Below, piece by piece: positions 15,679 to 24,645 of a DNA stretch of 64,000 nt. Each line of letters opens with the position of its first letter. Within the stretch, counting starts at the first letter, position 1. The position numbers and the translations under genes are program-made. Source of the DNA: Roseiarcus sp037446355 (lineage in GTDB: Bacteria > Pseudomonadota > Alphaproteobacteria > Rhizobiales > Beijerinckiaceae); NCBI GenBank assembly GCA_037446355.1, contig JBBIIT010000001.1, positions 1 to 64,000 on the forward strand, given 5' to 3'. Below the pieces are notes generated by a model. It saw only the letters and a program-made list of their open reading frames with translations. It had not been told where the DNA came from and did not search any database.

Positions 15679-17145
15679 TCATCGCCGCCACGGCGCAGGG
15701 AGAATTGTCGCCGCCCCGCCTTCGGCGCGCCTATCGCTTCGCGAAGGACGCGCGCGTCCGCTTCCGTTTGGCAGCCGCACGATAAATTGCGCGCCACCCT
15801 CGGGCAGGTTGCTCGCCGTCAGCGATCCGTAGTTTTCGGTGACGATGGAAAAACTAATCCAAAGTCCGAGCCCGGTCCCTTCGCCGACCGTTTTGGTCGT
15901 GAAGAACGGCTCGAAGACTTTGTCGAGGCTCTTGGCGGGAATACCCGGGCCATTGTCGCGAATCGCGATTTCAGCCATCTCACCGTCCATTCGAGCCCGA
16001 ATGGATATGCGCCCGCGCGAAACATCGCGGACGGCGTGAAGCGCATTGTCGATTAAATTGACGAACACTTGATGAACCTGACCCTCGTTCGCTTCGACGG
16101 TCAGGCCCGGTTCGCAGTCGAAAACGAATTCCGCGCTGGAGTTCTTAGAGCGCGCGGTCAGCGACGCTGCCGTTCTCAGCACTTTTTCGAGATCGAGCGG
16201 GGCGCGCTCGCTGGTCTTGGAAAACGAGAGTCGCCTCAGATTCTTCACGATCTCGCTCACGCGATTGGCGCCCTCGATCGTGCCCTCCATGAGCGGTTTG
16301 TAGTCCGCCAGAATTCTGTCGATCTTCAGTTCCGCGCGAAGCTCGGTCAATCGCGGCCAAGGAGCCCGCGAATGCACCTCGTCGAGATAAGCGAGCATGG
16401 TTTTCTGATACCGGTCGAGCGCGTAAATGTTGGCGTATATGAAGCTGATCGGATTGTTCAACTCATGCGCGACGCCCGCCACCAGTCGGCCGAGGCTCGC
16501 CATCTTTTCCTGTTCGATCAACCGGTTCTGCGCCTGCTGGAGGTCGACATGGGCTTCATGCAGGGCCTGATACGCGCGGCGCAGCTCGCTGATCGGCCGC
16601 CCCGACAGGACTGCGCCAATACGGCGGCGATCCGAAGTAAACTGCGCGGAGCAACGAATGGCCAGGCACTCGATTTCTCCATTTGCACAAGTGAAGTTGA
16701 TGTCCGCCTCGACGATCTTTCCCTCGCGGCCCGACGCCAGCAGTTGATACAGCCTTGACCTATCCGCCTCGACTACGAAATCCGCGAGGCCGACGCCAAC
16801 CAGCTCCCGTTCCGCCCGCCCCACCAGGCTCATGAATGCGCGATTGGCTTGTCGGATCGCCGCCTTTTCGTCTGCGACGATCAGTATGTCGGAGACCGAG
16901 GCGATGACGCTGGATATGAAGGCCTGCGCCTCCTCGAGCTCGGAATTCTTGCGCTCGAGATCGGCTTCGTTGCGCAGGAGTTCGGAATAGACCTCGTCCA
17001 TGCGTTTGATGACATCGACCCAGACGGATTCGCTGACGCTGTCGAACCTGAGTTCGGCGCCGCCGGTCACCTGCGCGATGAGATTGGGCCGATCCGTCTT
17101 AGTGCGACTGGGCATGGGCGTCGCGCTTGAGGTCGTATCGTTCAA
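15679..17145 (-). CDS. hupT: Hydrogenase-regulating histidine kinase HupT/HoxJ
   Basis: A 488-residue soluble sensor kinase. An N-terminal coiled coil (about 45-75) is followed by a PAS domain (about 75-185). The dimerisation/phosphoacceptor region is EKMASLGRLVAGVAHELNNPISF with His227. The ATPase domain has NLIDNALHAV, DNGPGIP and GTGLGLWI. In Rhodobacter and Cupriavidus, HupT/HoxJ binds the H2 sensor HupUV/HoxBC and controls phosphorylation of HupR/HoxA. Its start overlaps the hoxA gene by 47 nt, and hupUV are at the other end of the cluster. The basic C-terminal tail (from about 465) is not part of the catalytic core. Confidence 0.92.
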   Translation of the reverse strand: MNDTTSSATPMPSRTKTDRPNLIAQVTGGAELRFDSVSESVWVDVIKRMDEVYSELLRNEADLERKNSELEEAQAFISSVIASVSDILIVADEKAAIRQANRAFMSLVGRAERELVGVGLADFVVEADRSRLYQLLASGREGKIVEADINFTCANGEIECLAIRCSAQFTSDRRRIGAVLSGRPISELRRAYQALHEAHVDLQQAQNRLIEQEKMASLGRLVAGVAHELNNPISFIYANIYALDRYQKTMLAYLDEVHSRAPWPRLTELRAELKIDRILADYKPLMEGTIEGANRVSEIVKNLRRLSFSKTSERAPLDLEKVLRTAASLTARSKNSSAEFVFDCEPGLTVEANEGQVHQVFVNLIDNALHAVRDVSRGRISIRARMDGEMAEIAIRDNGPGIPAKSLDKVFEPFFTTKTVGEGTGLGLWISFSIVTENYGSLTASNLPEGGAQFIVRLPNGSGRARPSRSDRRAEGGAATILPAPWRR

Positions 17146-18556
17146 TCTTACTGCGCAGACCGACCCTCGACAACCCGAGTTCCTCCGCAGCGCGACTGAT
17201 GTTGTCGCGATGACGCCTGAGAGAATCGAGGATCGCGTCGCGCTCGAGATCGCCGACCAGATCCTTGAGTTGCCGAGGCGAGCGGCTTTGCGGTTCCCCG
17301 ATACCGGAGCGCTCGCCGCGCACAGCGGGAGACAACAGTCGCGCCGGCAGCGGTTCGTCCTTCTCGGTCAGCACAACCATGCGCTGAACCTCGTTATGCA
17401 GTTCCCGGACGTTGCCCGGCCAGTCGTAACCCAGCATCGCCTCAAGCGTTTCTCGCGCGAACCCCGGGATTTGCCGCGCGAACGTCTGGTTGACCCCGGC
17501 GAGCACACGTGCGGCGATCGCGGGAATATCCCCGGCCCGGTCGCGCAAGGGCGGCATATGAATTGGGAACGGCGCGACGCGATAGTAAAGGTCGCGCCGG
17601 AAGCGCCCGGCCGCCACCTCCGTTGTCAGATCGCGATTGGTCGCCGCGATAACGCGCACGTCGACCTTGCGCGGCCGCTGCGCGCCCAAAGGTCGAATTT
17701 CGCCTTCCTGCAACACGCGCAGCAGCTTGACCTGAAACGCGGCCGAGGTCTCGCCGATTTCATCGAGAAAGATCGTGCCGCCATCCGCCAGCTCGAATAG
17801 ACCGACGCGATCCTGATAGGCGCCGGTGAAGGCCCCCTTCTTGCAGCCGAACAATTCGCTTTCCAGCAACTCGTCCGGCAGGGCGCCGCAATTCTCGACG
17901 ACGAACGCCTTGTCTTTGCGCTGGGAGCTATAGTGAATGGCGCGCGCCAGCAATTCCTTGCCCGTGCCGGAGGCGCCCGTGACGAGCACCGATATGTCGT
18001 AACGGGCAGCGCGCGCGCCCAGCGAGATCGTCTGTTCGATGCGGCTTCCCGGGGCGTGCACGATACGATCGAAGCCGTAGAGCGCGCTTTCGACCCGGCG
18101 CTTTTCGTTGACGACGCGGCGAATGCGCTCGCCCGTCGGCTTGGCTTCGACCGGCACGTCGAACGCTTCGCGTTGCAGTCGCGCGAGACGCGCGGCTTCG
18201 CGAACCGTTTCGAGCAGGTTGTCGGGATGCCAAGGCTTCGTTATGTATTGATAGATCCCCGCGAGATTGACTCCGGCTATAACGTCCTCCGAATCCGTAT
18301 ATCCGGAAATGATGATGCGGACGGTGTCAGGCCACGCATTGCGAGCCCTTTTGAGAAACTCTACTCCGGATTCTCCGGGCATCCGCTGGTCGCACAGAAC
18401 CACATGCACCATCTCGCCCGTGAGCACGGTCTCGGCTTCCGCCGCGTTGTGCGCGCAGATCACCTCGAATTCATCGGCGAGCACGCGTTGGATCGCTTCG
18501 AGCGACCGGACCTCGTCGTCGACAATCAGTACGGTCGCCCGCGCCGCCATGCTCAA
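17099..18556 (-). CDS. hoxA: Sigma54-dependent hydrogenase regulator HoxA/HupR
   Basis: A 485-residue NtrC-family regulator. The receiver (1-120) has phosphoacceptor Asp56 in VVLCDQRMPG. The AAA+ domain has Walker A GASGTGKE, the sigma54-contact loop GAFTGA (in CKKGAFTGAY), Walker B TIFLDEIGE and the arginine finger segment RVIAATNRDL. The C-terminal Fis-type helix-turn-helix includes ISRAAEELGLSRVGLRSKIERY. It should drive sigma54 promoters; exact or near-exact -24/-12 elements occur before hupG and hupS in this cluster. In known relatives the unphosphorylated form is the activator. It sits 14 nt after hypE and overlaps hupT. Confidence 0.93.
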   Translation of the reverse strand: MSMAARATVLIVDDEVRSLEAIQRVLADEFEVICAHNAAEAETVLTGEMVHVVLCDQRMPGESGVEFLKRARNAWPDTVRIIISGYTDSEDVIAGVNLAGIYQYITKPWHPDNLLETVREAARLARLQREAFDVPVEAKPTGERIRRVVNEKRRVESALYGFDRIVHAPGSRIEQTISLGARAARYDISVLVTGASGTGKELLARAIHYSSQRKDKAFVVENCGALPDELLESELFGCKKGAFTGAYQDRVGLFELADGGTIFLDEIGETSAAFQVKLLRVLQEGEIRPLGAQRPRKVDVRVIAATNRDLTTEVAAGRFRRDLYYRVAPFPIHMPPLRDRAGDIPAIAARVLAGVNQTFARQIPGFARETLEAMLGYDWPGNVRELHNEVQRMVVLTEKDEPLPARLLSPAVRGERSGIGEPQSRSPRQLKDLVGDLERDAILDSLRRHRDNISRAAEELGLSRVGLRSKIERYDLKRDAHAQSH

Positions 18557-18570
18557 CCGCTCGCCTCCAG

Positions 18571-19620
18571 TCAGCAGATTCGCGGCAACTGCTCGCCGGT
18601 GAGCCAGTCGACGATTCGGCCGCCGCCGAACGCCGTCCGCATTTGTACGAAACGATTTTCGTCGGCGATGGCGGCGCCGATGATCGCCGCGTCGCGACCG
18701 AGCGGATGGGTCCGCATCGCCGCCAATATCGGCGCCGCGGCTTCAGGTGCGACAAAGGCGACCAGTTTGCCCTCGTTGGCGACGTTCAGCGGATCGAGGC
18801 CGAGGAACTCGCAAGCCGCCGCGACCTCGCTCTTGAGCGGAATTCGCGCCTCGTCGATCTCGAACCCGACGCCCGACTGGTGCGCGATTTCGTTGAGCGT
18901 CGCAGCGAGCCCGCCGCGCGTTGGATCGCGCATGGCCCTGAGGCCCGCGCCGCCCGCCGTCATCATCGCGGCCACCAGTTCGTGCAGCGCCGCGCAATCG
19001 GAGAGAATTTGCGTTTCGAATTCCAGATTGTCGCGCTTCGACATCACCGCGACGCCGTGATCGCCGATCGAACCTGACACCAGCACCGCATCGCCCGGGC
19101 GAACCGCATCGCCGGAGAGACGGATCTCGTTCGGGGCGACGCCAACGCCCGCGGTCGAAATGAACACCCCGTCCGCCTTGCCTCGCTCGACGACCTTCGT
19201 GTCGCCGGTAATGATCGGCACACCCGCGGCGCGCGACGCCGCACCCATCGTTTCGGCAATGCGCGCCAGATCGGCGAGCGGAAAGCCCTCCTCTATAATG
19301 AAGCTCGCGGAGAGATAGAGCGGTTTCGCGCCCGCCATCGCGATATCGTTGATTGTGCCGTTGACGGCGAGAGAACCGATATCGCCGCCGGGAAAAAAGA
19401 TCGGCGTCACGACGTAACCGTCTGTCGTCATCACCATGCGCCCCTGAGGGGCCGCGAAGGCCGACTGATCGTTGCCTTCGCGCAGCCAGGGATTGTCAAA
19501 CGCGGGCAGAAAGATGTCTTCAATCAGATGTCCCATCGCCCGTCCGCCGGCGCCGTGCGAAAGATCGACGCGGCCGTTCTTGAGGTCGATCTTTCGCCGT
19601 TTGACTCGAAGCTCGGTCAT
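18571..19620 (-). CDS. hypE: Hydrogenase maturation protein HypE
   Basis: A 349-residue PurM-like ATPase. The ATG at 19620 overlaps the hypD stop (ATGA). Early motifs are LSHGAGGRAMGHLIEDIFLPAFDN and DGYVVTPIFFPGGDIG; GDTKVVERGKADG and RDPTRGGLAATLNEIA follow. It ends LPRIC, with the C-terminal cysteine that receives the carbamoyl group from HypF and is dehydrated to the thiocyanate that supplies cyanide ligands of the NiFe site. The position in hypABFCDE is standard. Confidence 0.96.
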   Translation of the reverse strand: MTELRVKRRKIDLKNGRVDLSHGAGGRAMGHLIEDIFLPAFDNPWLREGNDQSAFAAPQGRMVMTTDGYVVTPIFFPGGDIGSLAVNGTINDIAMAGAKPLYLSASFIIEEGFPLADLARIAETMGAASRAAGVPIITGDTKVVERGKADGVFISTAGVGVAPNEIRLSGDAVRPGDAVLVSGSIGDHGVAVMSKRDNLEFETQILSDCAALHELVAAMMTAGGAGLRAMRDPTRGGLAATLNEIAHQSGVGFEIDEARIPLKSEVAAACEFLGLDPLNVANEGKLVAFVAPEAAAPILAAMRTHPLGRDAAIIGAAIADENRFVQMRTAFGGGRIVDWLTGEQLPRIC

Positions 19621-20768
19621 GCCGCGGTCCTTTGAGCGTGCGTCGCCTTGACCGCCTCGCGGAAGCGGCCATAGGTCCAGTGCGCCGAGCAGGCGCCTTC
19701 GGGAGAGACCATGCACGAACCCATCGGCGTTTCCGGCGTGCAGAGCGTGCCGAACAGCTTGCATTCTTTCGGCTTCTTCACGCCGCGAAGAATTTCGCCG
19801 CACTCGCAGGCTGGATTGTCTTTGGCTTGGCCCGCGACGAGCCCGAATCGTATCTCGGCGTCATATTCGGCGTAGGCTGGCCTCAATCGCAGTGCGCTAT
19901 CCGGAAGGAAGCCTAGGCCACGCCATTCGAACGTGTCGCGCATCTCGAAGAATTCCGCGACTTCCGCCTGCGCTTTGCGATTGCCCTGGCGCGTCACCGC
20001 GCGAATGTATTGGTTTTCGACTTCTGAGCGCCCTTCGTTGATCTGCCGCGTCAGCATCAGGATCGACTGCGCGACGTCGAGCGGCTCGAACCCCGCGACG
20101 ACGACGGGCTTGCGATAATCGCGGGCGAACACTTCGTAGGGCTCCGTGCCGATGATGGTGCTGACATGCGCGGGGCCGATGAAGCCCTCGATCTTGACGG
20201 CGTCGACGTCGTCGGCGCTGTCGAGAATCGCGCGGATCGCGGGCGGCGTCATTACGTGATTGCAGAAAATCGTGAAATTGCGCAGGTCGCGCGCTTGCGC
20301 CATGCGCAGCGCGAGCGCGGTCGGCGGCGTCGTCGTCTCGAAGCCGATGGCGAAGAAGACGACCTCGCGCTTAGGTTCAGCCTCCGCGATGCGAATGGCG
20401 TCGAGCGTCGAATAGACCATGCGAATGTCCGCCCCGGCGGCCTTCGCTTTGAGAAGGCTCCCGTTGTTGGAGCCGGGCACGCGCATGAGATCGCCGTAAA
20501 CGCAGAGTGTGACCTGCGGCTGCCGCGAAAGTTCGATCGCCATGTCGACCCGCGCGATCGGCAGCACACAGACCGGGCATCCGGGACCATGGATCATCTG
20601 GATGTTGGCCGGCAGCAGATCCTCAAGGCCGTAGCGCGAAATCGCGTGGGTGTGGCCCCCGCAAAACTCCATGAATCGGTAAATGCGATTGGGTTGGGCC
20701 TCGCGCGCGATCGCCGCGGCGATCGACTTGGCGAGTTGGCCGTCGCGATACTCGTCGACATATTTCAT
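19617..20768 (-). CDS. hypD: Hydrogenase maturation protein HypD
   Basis: A 383-residue iron-sulfur protein that forms the scaffold for Fe(CN)2CO assembly with HypC. The ATG at 20768 overlaps the hypC stop; a GGGGGAGA lies upstream. Conserved motifs seen are EFCGGHTHAISRYG, HGPGCPVCVLP, FFAIGFETTTP, EGFIGPAHVS and the C-terminal cysteine cluster (NPACECGEIL, CKLFGTLCTPETPMGSCMVS). Residues form the complete family length. Confidence 0.97.
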   Translation of the reverse strand: MKYVDEYRDGQLAKSIAAAIAREAQPNRIYRFMEFCGGHTHAISRYGLEDLLPANIQMIHGPGCPVCVLPIARVDMAIELSRQPQVTLCVYGDLMRVPGSNNGSLLKAKAAGADIRMVYSTLDAIRIAEAEPKREVVFFAIGFETTTPPTALALRMAQARDLRNFTIFCNHVMTPPAIRAILDSADDVDAVKIEGFIGPAHVSTIIGTEPYEVFARDYRKPVVVAGFEPLDVAQSILMLTRQINEGRSEVENQYIRAVTRQGNRKAQAEVAEFFEMRDTFEWRGLGFLPDSALRLRPAYAEYDAEIRFGLVAGQAKDNPACECGEILRGVKKPKECKLFGTLCTPETPMGSCMVSPEGACSAHWTYGRFREAVKATHAQRTAA

Positions 20769-20989
20769 TGTAAAGTCTCCCCCGCTTGCGCCAGCAGATC
20801 GAGCGTGCGTTGCGCCTCGATAGGATCGATCTTGGTGAGAGCGTAGCCGACGTGGAGGACGACATAGTCGCCGACGCACACATCCTCGAGCAATGCGGTG
20901 GAGACCGTCTTGACGACGCCATCGAGACTGACCTTCGCCATCTCATCAGGCAGGATTTCGCGTATCTGAACCGGAATCGCCAAGCACAT
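20765..20989 (-). CDS. hypC: Hydrogenase maturation chaperone HypC
   Basis: A 74-residue protein with the essential N-terminal MCLAIPVQI, whose Cys2 binds the Fe(CN)2CO unit and the large-subunit precursor. A beta-barrel core follows (AKVSLDGVVKTVS, VGDYVVLHVGYALTKID). It overlaps hypD by 4 nt and starts 3 nt after hypF. A second HypC-type protein, HupF, is encoded at 26806-27108. Confidence 0.96.
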   Translation of the reverse strand: MCLAIPVQIREILPDEMAKVSLDGVVKTVSTALLEDVCVGDYVVLHVGYALTKIDPIEAQRTLDLLAQAGETLQ

Positions 20990-20992
20990 GAT

Positions 20993-23266
20993 TCAAGTCT
21001 CCTCGTGCAAGAAGCCGGCGCGAATTTGCGCCAGCGCGAACGCCGCCTGCCCGAGCGACAGACCACCGTCGTTGGCGGGCACCACGCGCGCGAAATAGGA
21101 TTCGAGTCCGCGAGCGCGCAATCCGCGCGCAAGCCCGGCGCAAAGGAGCGCGTTCATCATACAACCGCCGCCAAGCGCGATCCGCCTGACGTCGAGCGCT
21201 TTCGCGGATTCGGCAATCCAGGCGACGAGGCCCGATATCAACGCGCTGTGGAAACATTCGGACGCCTCGGCGCCGAAGAGGCGATCACGCAGGATCGTCT
21301 CGGCCGCTGGGGCGAGATCGAGGCGACCGTCGACAATCTTCCAATCCGTCGAGGCGTCGACATCGAGCGCGAGCGCCTCGAACTCCATCGCCGCTTGGCC
21401 CTCGTAGCGCTGCTCGCGATAGAGGCCGGATATGGCTGCGAAGGCGTCGAACAGGCGTCCGGCGCTCGTCGTTCGCGAGAAACTTACGCCGTTCTCCATC
21501 GCCTTCGCCAGCCTCGACGCCTGGGGCGCCTCGGCGAACAAGCGCTCGACTTCGCCAAGCCTTCCCAGCCGCTGCAGCAGGGCGACGCCCATGCGCCAGG
21601 GCTCGCGCGCGGCGCGGTCACCGCCGGGCAGCGCGAGCGGCTCGAGACTGCCGACGCGGCGCCACGCCGGCGCGTCGTAATAGATCAATTCGCCGCCCCA
21701 CGGCGCGCCATCGTCGCCGTGGCCCTGGCCGTCGAGCGCCACGCCGAGCACGGGACCCCTTAACCCATGCTCCGCCGCGACCGCAGCGATATGGGCGACA
21801 TGATGCTGGACCTGAGCACAGGGCAGGCCGCCTTCCAGCGCGGCGCGGGTCGATTGGAAATCCGGGTGCAGATCGCAGGCCGAGAATTCTGGCTCGATCG
21901 CCAGGATGTCGCTGAGATGGCGAACCGTCTCGGCGCGAAAGCGCAAGGTTTCGCGGTCGTCGAGATCGCCTATGTGCTGCGAGACAAACGCCTCGCGCCC
22001 GCGCGTCAGCGTGATTGTATTCTTGAGATCGGCGCCGAAAGCCAAAATGCTCGGGCCGTCCTCGCCAAGATCGATCGGCTCGGGCACAAACCCGCGCGCC
22101 CGGCGCAGAAACGCGGGCGCGCCATCGACGACACGCACGACCGAATCGTCGGCGCGTACGACGATCGCGCGCCCATGCGTGACAATGAGATCGGCGATTG
22201 GCCCGAGACGGCGGCGCGCGTCTTCGTCGTCGGCGACCAACGGCTCGCCGCCAACATTGGCGCTTGTGGCGACGAGTGCGATGTCGAGCGCCGCGTTGCG
22301 CCATTCTGGGCCGACCGGTTCGCCCGCCAGCGCGTGCAGCGTCAGCCAATGCAGCGGCGTATAGGCGAGCATCAGACCGATGTCGCGCAGGTTCGGCGCG
22401 ACGTTTCGCGCAAGACCGCCTTTGGCGCGGGCGACAACGATCGGTCGCTCACGCTTTTGCAGCCAATCGCGCTCCTCGGCGCCGAACGAGGCCAGGCGTT
22501 CGGCGCTGGCGAGATTGGCGACCATCACCGCGAAGGGTTTCGCCTCGCGCGCCTTGCGCCGCCGCAGTTCGGCGACGGCTGCATCATTGCGCGCGTCGCA
22601 CATCAGATGAAATCCGCCGAGGCCCTTCATCGCGACGACGCCGCCGCCGCGAAGGCAATCCGCGATCTCGGCGATCTCGACGTTCAGGCGCGGCCCGCAT
22701 TCACGGCAGGCGATGGGTTCGGCATGAAATCGGCGATTGGCGGGATCGGCGTAATCGCGCGCGCAAGCCGCGCACATCGGAAACGGCGCCATCGACGTCT
22801 GCGCCCGATCGTAGGGCAGCGCGCGCGTCAGCGTGTAGCGCGGCCCGCAGTGGACGCAGGTCACGAGCGGGTATTTGTAGAAGCGGGTTCGAGGATCGAA
22901 CATCTCGTTCAGGCAATCCTCGCAGACCGATACGTCCGCGCCGATGCGCGTGCGTGCACGTCCCGGACGGCTCTCCTCGATCGCGAAGCTTCCGCGCTCG
23001 GCGACGGGCATCTCGCTGACTTCAATCGCGGCGATCCGCGAAAGAGGCGGCGGCGCGCGACGAAGTTCGGAAACGAAAGCGTCCGCGTGCGCCCCCTGCA
23101 CCTCGATCAGTACGCCTTCGCTGTCGTTACGAACGAATCCGCTGAGGTCGAGGCGCGAAGCGAGACCAAAGGCGAATGGCCGGAATCCGACGCCCTGCAC
23201 CACCCCGCGCACCCGCAGGCGCAATCGCCTGTCGTCGCTGCGAGGTTGCCAGAGCGCTGCCGGCAC
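20993..23266 (-). CDS. hypF: Carbamoyltransferase HypF
   Basis: A 757-residue, full-length HypF. An acylphosphatase domain has VRGVVQGVGFRPFAFGLA. Two zinc-finger pairs follow (CEDCLNE with CVHCGPRYT; CAAC with CRECGPRL). The YrdC-like domain contains AMKGLGGFHLMCDA and KAREAKPFAVM. The C-terminal Kae1-like domain has HPDFQSTRAA, HHVAHIAAVAAEHG, LGVALDGQGHGDDG and the final GGCMMNALLC. It makes the carbamoyl group for cyanide ligands from carbamoyl phosphate and ATP. It is 3 nt from hypB upstream and 3 nt from hypC downstream. Confidence 0.97.
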   Translation of the reverse strand: MPAALWQPRSDDRRLRLRVRGVVQGVGFRPFAFGLASRLDLSGFVRNDSEGVLIEVQGAHADAFVSELRRAPPPLSRIAAIEVSEMPVAERGSFAIEESRPGRARTRIGADVSVCEDCLNEMFDPRTRFYKYPLVTCVHCGPRYTLTRALPYDRAQTSMAPFPMCAACARDYADPANRRFHAEPIACRECGPRLNVEIAEIADCLRGGGVVAMKGLGGFHLMCDARNDAAVAELRRRKAREAKPFAVMVANLASAERLASFGAEERDWLQKRERPIVVARAKGGLARNVAPNLRDIGLMLAYTPLHWLTLHALAGEPVGPEWRNAALDIALVATSANVGGEPLVADDEDARRRLGPIADLIVTHGRAIVVRADDSVVRVVDGAPAFLRRARGFVPEPIDLGEDGPSILAFGADLKNTITLTRGREAFVSQHIGDLDDRETLRFRAETVRHLSDILAIEPEFSACDLHPDFQSTRAALEGGLPCAQVQHHVAHIAAVAAEHGLRGPVLGVALDGQGHGDDGAPWGGELIYYDAPAWRRVGSLEPLALPGGDRAAREPWRMGVALLQRLGRLGEVERLFAEAPQASRLAKAMENGVSFSRTTSAGRLFDAFAAISGLYREQRYEGQAAMEFEALALDVDASTDWKIVDGRLDLAPAAETILRDRLFGAEASECFHSALISGLVAWIAESAKALDVRRIALGGGCMMNALLCAGLARGLRARGLESYFARVVPANDGGLSLGQAAFALAQIRAGFLHEET

Positions 23267-23269
23267 CGC

Positions 23270-24154
23270 TCAGGCCCCCACGGCCGCAGCCGAAGCGCGG
23301 GCGACGCCGGCCTCGATCCAGGCGATGAAGGCGGCCATCCCCTCCCCGGTGCGCGCCGAAACCGTGAGGGTTTGCAGGCGCGGATTGACGCGTAGCGCAT
23401 TGGCGAGGCAGGCGCCGACGTCGAAATCGAGGTGGGGCAGCAGGTCGGACTTGTTGAGCAGCAGCAAATCGGCCGCCGCGAACATGTCGGGATATTTGAG
23501 CGGCTTATCCTCGCCCTCGGTCACGGAGAGCACGACCACCTTATGCGCCTCGCCGAGGTCGAAGGCGGCGGGGCAGACGAGATTACCGACGTTCTCAATG
23601 AACAAAGCGGAACCTGGCGCAGCCTTCAGGCTTTCAGCGGCGTGGCCGACCATATGCGCGTCGAGATGACAGCCTTTGCCGGTGTTGATCTGGATGGCGC
23701 GCGCGCCAGTGGCGCGAATGCGCTCGGCGTCGTTCGACGTCTGCTGATCGCCTTCGATGACGCTGACCTCGACCCGGCCGCGCAGGGCCTCGATCGCGCG
23801 CACCAGCAAGCTTGTCTTGCCCGAACCGGGGCTGGAGACGAAATTGAGTGCGAATACGCGATCGCGCGCGAAGGCGGCCCGGTTTTCCTCGGCATAGGCG
23901 TCGTTCTTGGAAAGAATGTCGCGCTCGATTTTCACGATGCGTTCCTGGCTCATGCCGGGAACATGAACGCCCGCCAAGCCGGCGCCAAAATCGACCGCGT
24001 CGTCCGGGTGGTGATGGTGGTGATCGTGATGGCGATGGTCGTGATCGTGGGTGTGGCCATGTTCGCGATCGTGAGCGTGCGCGCCGTGATGGTCATTGTG
24101 GCGCGCGTGTTCGTGTTCGAGCTTGGCGTCTCCGCATCCGCATACACTGCACAT
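23270..24154 (-). CDS. hypB: Nickel-handling GTPase HypB with histidine-rich N-terminus
   Basis: A 294-residue GTPase that inserts nickel with HypA. The N-terminus has the CxxCxC-type nickel site (MCSVCGCGD; Cys2, 5, 7). Residues 14-49 hold 19 histidines including a run of five, as in HypB proteins that store nickel. The GTPase core has the P-loop VSSPGSGKTS, EGDQQTSND, the metal site GKGCHLDAHMV, IENVGNLVCPA and LLNKSDLL. The start overlaps the hypA stop by 1 nt. Confidence 0.97.
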   Translation of the reverse strand: MCSVCGCGDAKLEHEHARHNDHHGAHAHDREHGHTHDHDHRHHDHHHHHPDDAVDFGAGLAGVHVPGMSQERIVKIERDILSKNDAYAEENRAAFARDRVFALNFVSSPGSGKTSLLVRAIEALRGRVEVSVIEGDQQTSNDAERIRATGARAIQINTGKGCHLDAHMVGHAAESLKAAPGSALFIENVGNLVCPAAFDLGEAHKVVVLSVTEGEDKPLKYPDMFAAADLLLLNKSDLLPHLDFDVGACLANALRVNPRLQTLTVSARTGEGMAAFIAWIEAGVARASAAAVGA

Positions 24155-24495
24155 CAGCCGATCTCCACTTCGCGAATTTTCATTTCACCGCCGGCGGTCA
24201 TCTGCACATGACTTGCGCCGCATTCGGGGCAGACGCCGAATCGCTCGGCAAGGGGCACCGTCTTGGCGCAATCGAGGCACCAGCCGGCGCCCGGAATTTC
24301 CTCGATAAACAGGGTCGCGCCCTCGGCTGTCGTGCCCGCCGAAACCGCCTGAAAGCAAAATTGCAACGCCTCCGGCTCCGCATGGCTCAATGCGCCGACT
24401 TCAAGCGTCACCCGCAGGATTCGGCTCCCGCCATGCTTGCGAGCCTCTTCGACGGCGATTTCCACCACGCTTTCCGTCAGCGACATTTCATGCAA
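24154..24495 (-). CDS. hypA: Nickel insertion chaperone HypA
   Basis: A 113-residue protein. The N-terminal MHEMSLTESVVEIAVEEA places His2 and Glu3 for nickel. The zinc site consists of two cysteine pairs (WCLDC and CPECGASHVQ). It heads the hypABFCDE string; its stop overlaps the hypB start. A 150-nt gap separates it from hupJ upstream. Confidence 0.95.
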   Translation of the reverse strand: MHEMSLTESVVEIAVEEARKHGGSRILRVTLEVGALSHAEPEALQFCFQAVSAGTTAEGATLFIEEIPGAGWCLDCAKTVPLAERFGVCPECGASHVQMTAGGEMKIREVEIG

Positions 24496-24645
24496 GCGCC
24501 GCCTCCCTTGTGCGCGCCTCGCAACCGGGGCCAGGATCGAACCGGAACGTCAGACTAGACCCTTTCCGCCGCCCGGGCACGCGCAAGATCAATTTCGCGC
24601 GCGAACGACTGGCGACGAAGCAGCAGATGGCGCCGACTATCGGTT

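Noticed and set aside
21767..23395. Plus-strand open frame of 542 codons opposite hypF
   Set aside because: hypF on the minus strand has all domains in order; the antisense frame is Arg-rich and starts inside it.
24008..24070. GTG/ATG-rich microsatellite-like stretch
   Set aside because: It encodes the histidine-rich nickel-binding part of HypB on the minus strand, so it is coding sequence and not a separate repeat element.
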